Shown piece after piece: positions 63,001 through 64,000 of a stretch of 64,000 nt of DNA (positions are counted from its first letter, which is position 1; each line of letters starts with the position of its first letter). The notes beneath the pieces were generated by a model. It had not been told where the DNA came from. It searched no databases and saw only the letters and a program-made list of their open reading frames with translations. The stretch lies in contig NC_092025.1 of assembly GCF_042242105.1 (NCBI RefSeq), forward strand, positions 15,180,309 to 15,244,308. The letters are read 5' to 3'. Both the position numbers and the translations under genes were made by a program. Origin of the DNA: Pempheris klunzingeri. Its lineage: Eukaryota; Chordata; Actinopteri; Acropomatiformes; Pempheridae.

Positions 63001-63799
63001 CAAACCGTCTGAGGTCTCTGTTCACACTGCGAAGGTCATGGAGGAGCTGTTGCCGCTTTACATCGACAAAGTAAGGATAAAAACACAGATGTGTTTACAG
63101 CCCATGATAAAAGCTTTTTTTCTGCAGGCTGCATGTGCGCTGACACTGTACATACTATAGTATATAAACTTTACATGGGCCGTCATGCATACAATTTTAA
63201 TGGGCAAATCAGCTTTTATCAACAAAGCCTAAAAAGAAATGTATTTATCTAAGACTTGATATCACAAGACTTGATTAAAAGTCATAGTGCTACAAAGACA
63301 GATAGCTAGTTGCCACTTTGTCATGACTGAATGTGTGTTTCGACCCTGTGTGTCAGGAGCTTTACCCTGTAGTAACCGGAGGAGTGCCAGAGACCCAGGA
63401 GCTGCTGCGCCAGAGGTTCGATCACATCTTCTACACCGGCAACAGCATGGTGGGCAAACTGATCATGGAGGCTGCTGCCAAACACCTGACCCCTGTCACC
63501 CTGGAGCTGGGCGGCAAGAGCCCCTGCTACATCGACAAGAACTGTGACCTAAGCATAGCCTGCAGGTCAGGACAGTGATCAAATCTTCTCTTATGATCTC
63601 ATTTTGTTTCATCTCTCATTTCCTCATGTAGTATTTGCATTTAAATAACATTTTCTACATCCATCTTACACTGCTGTATAGGCGGATCACCTGGGGAAAG
63701 TACACTAACTGCGGTCAGACCTGTATCGCCCCAGACTACATCCTTTGTGAGCCCAGCATCCAAGACCAGGTCATCCAGGAGATCAAGAAGTCCATTAAG
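60003..63799 (+). CDS. aldh3a2: Fatty aldehyde dehydrogenase ALDH3A2, partial: first five coding exons
   Basis: An NAD(P)+-dependent enzyme that oxidises long-chain aldehydes to fatty acids; the mammalian enzyme is tail-anchored in the ER and peroxisomes. Exons are 60003-60164, 60766-60997, 62985-63070, 63357-63565 and 63682-63799, giving 269 codons in phase of about 480-490 expected. The start [20 protein letters not shown] follows the acceptor directly. Diagnostic segments are [49 protein letters not shown] and [20 protein letters not shown], with general-base Glu210. [20 protein letters not shown] contains the nucleophile Cys244. ALDH3B is excluded (ALDH3B has APWNYP). ALDH3A1 is the main alternative; I favour 3A2 from IIGAWNYP and TWGKYxNCGQTC. 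The missing C-terminal anchor would decide. The 3' exons lie beyond the right edge. Confidence 0.9.
60998..62984 (+). other. aldh3a2 intron 3
   Basis: About 2 kb in the coding-exon numbering after 60997. Apart from a short GT tract just past the donor (61011-61026) and the repeat at 62250-62345, it is AT-rich with no recognisable exon. The preceding intron (60165-60765) also shows nothing notable. Confidence 0.6.
62250..62345 (+). repeat. Dispersed fish repeat fragment (GCAGCTTTATTTCTAGAGAA)
   Basis: GGTAAGGCGAGGCAGCTTTA, then ACATTTCATTACAGAGAAAC and GTGCTTCACATTTAAAAAGA. A common fish repeat end, decayed, inside aldh3a2. Confidence 0.6.
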
Positions 63800-64000
63800 G
63801 TACTAAAGACCTGATGACACAGCTCGGAGTTAAGAGTCAAACGCTAAAGAAAAGTTATGTTCCATTTCCAATTGTAAACTTCAAAAAAACAGGTGATTCT
63901 GTCCAAAAGCTTCACTATCAAAGGCCCCAAAATGACAAAAAGCAGTAACCTGTATTGTCATGTTATTATGGGCGAGTACCAAAGCAGTCACTCGTTTAGA
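63800..64000 (+). other. Start of the next aldh3a2 intron, cut by the window edge
   Basis: It begins with the donor GTACTA after codon 269. No further exon appears before the end of the window. Confidence 0.7.

Overview
This is vertebrate nuclear DNA, almost certainly from a percomorph-type teleost fish. Seven protein-coding genes are split into short exons with GT-AG introns. The introns are full of (CA)n/(GT)n microsatellites and of repeat families I recognise from spiny-rayed fish (hAT and Tc1-like MITEs, an L2 LINE). There are no operons, CRISPR arrays or phage features. Coding exons fill only about 6.7 kb of the 64 kb.

Layout, left to right: gosr1 (minus; 3' end off the left edge), cryba1 (minus), unc119 (plus; 11.3-kb first intron), slc13a2 (minus; 12 exons), vtn (plus; 8 exons), a tRNA-Thr(AGU) gene (minus), sebox (minus; 3 exons, with a hAT relic in intron 1), and the 5' half of aldh3a2 (plus; 3' end off the right edge). 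I assembled exons by hand from translated homology, splice signals and phase continuity. Five genes have complete frames that close exactly: cryba1 196 aa, unc119 207 aa, slc13a2 596 aa, vtn 448 aa and sebox 310 aa. gosr1 (166 codons) and aldh3a2 (269 codons) are partial.

The genes do not form one pathway. They serve Golgi SNARE transport, the lens, ciliary lipid-protein trafficking, sodium-coupled dicarboxylate uptake, plasma adhesion, early-embryo transcription and fatty aldehyde oxidation. What links them is ancestry: from memory, their human counterparts all lie on chromosome 17, mostly 17q11.2, and VTN-SEBOX are neighbours in mammals too.

I found no new biological system. The best leads are regulatory or structural: a near-consensus CTCF site next to a tetranucleotide array; a GT-repeat in place of the polypyrimidine tract of slc13a2 exon 2, with an L2 LINE just beyond the other end of that exon; an in-frame N-terminal extension of unc119 below a G-quadruplex motif; an RFX-type X-box in unc119 intron 1; and a perfect hairpin just past the unc119 poly(A) signal.
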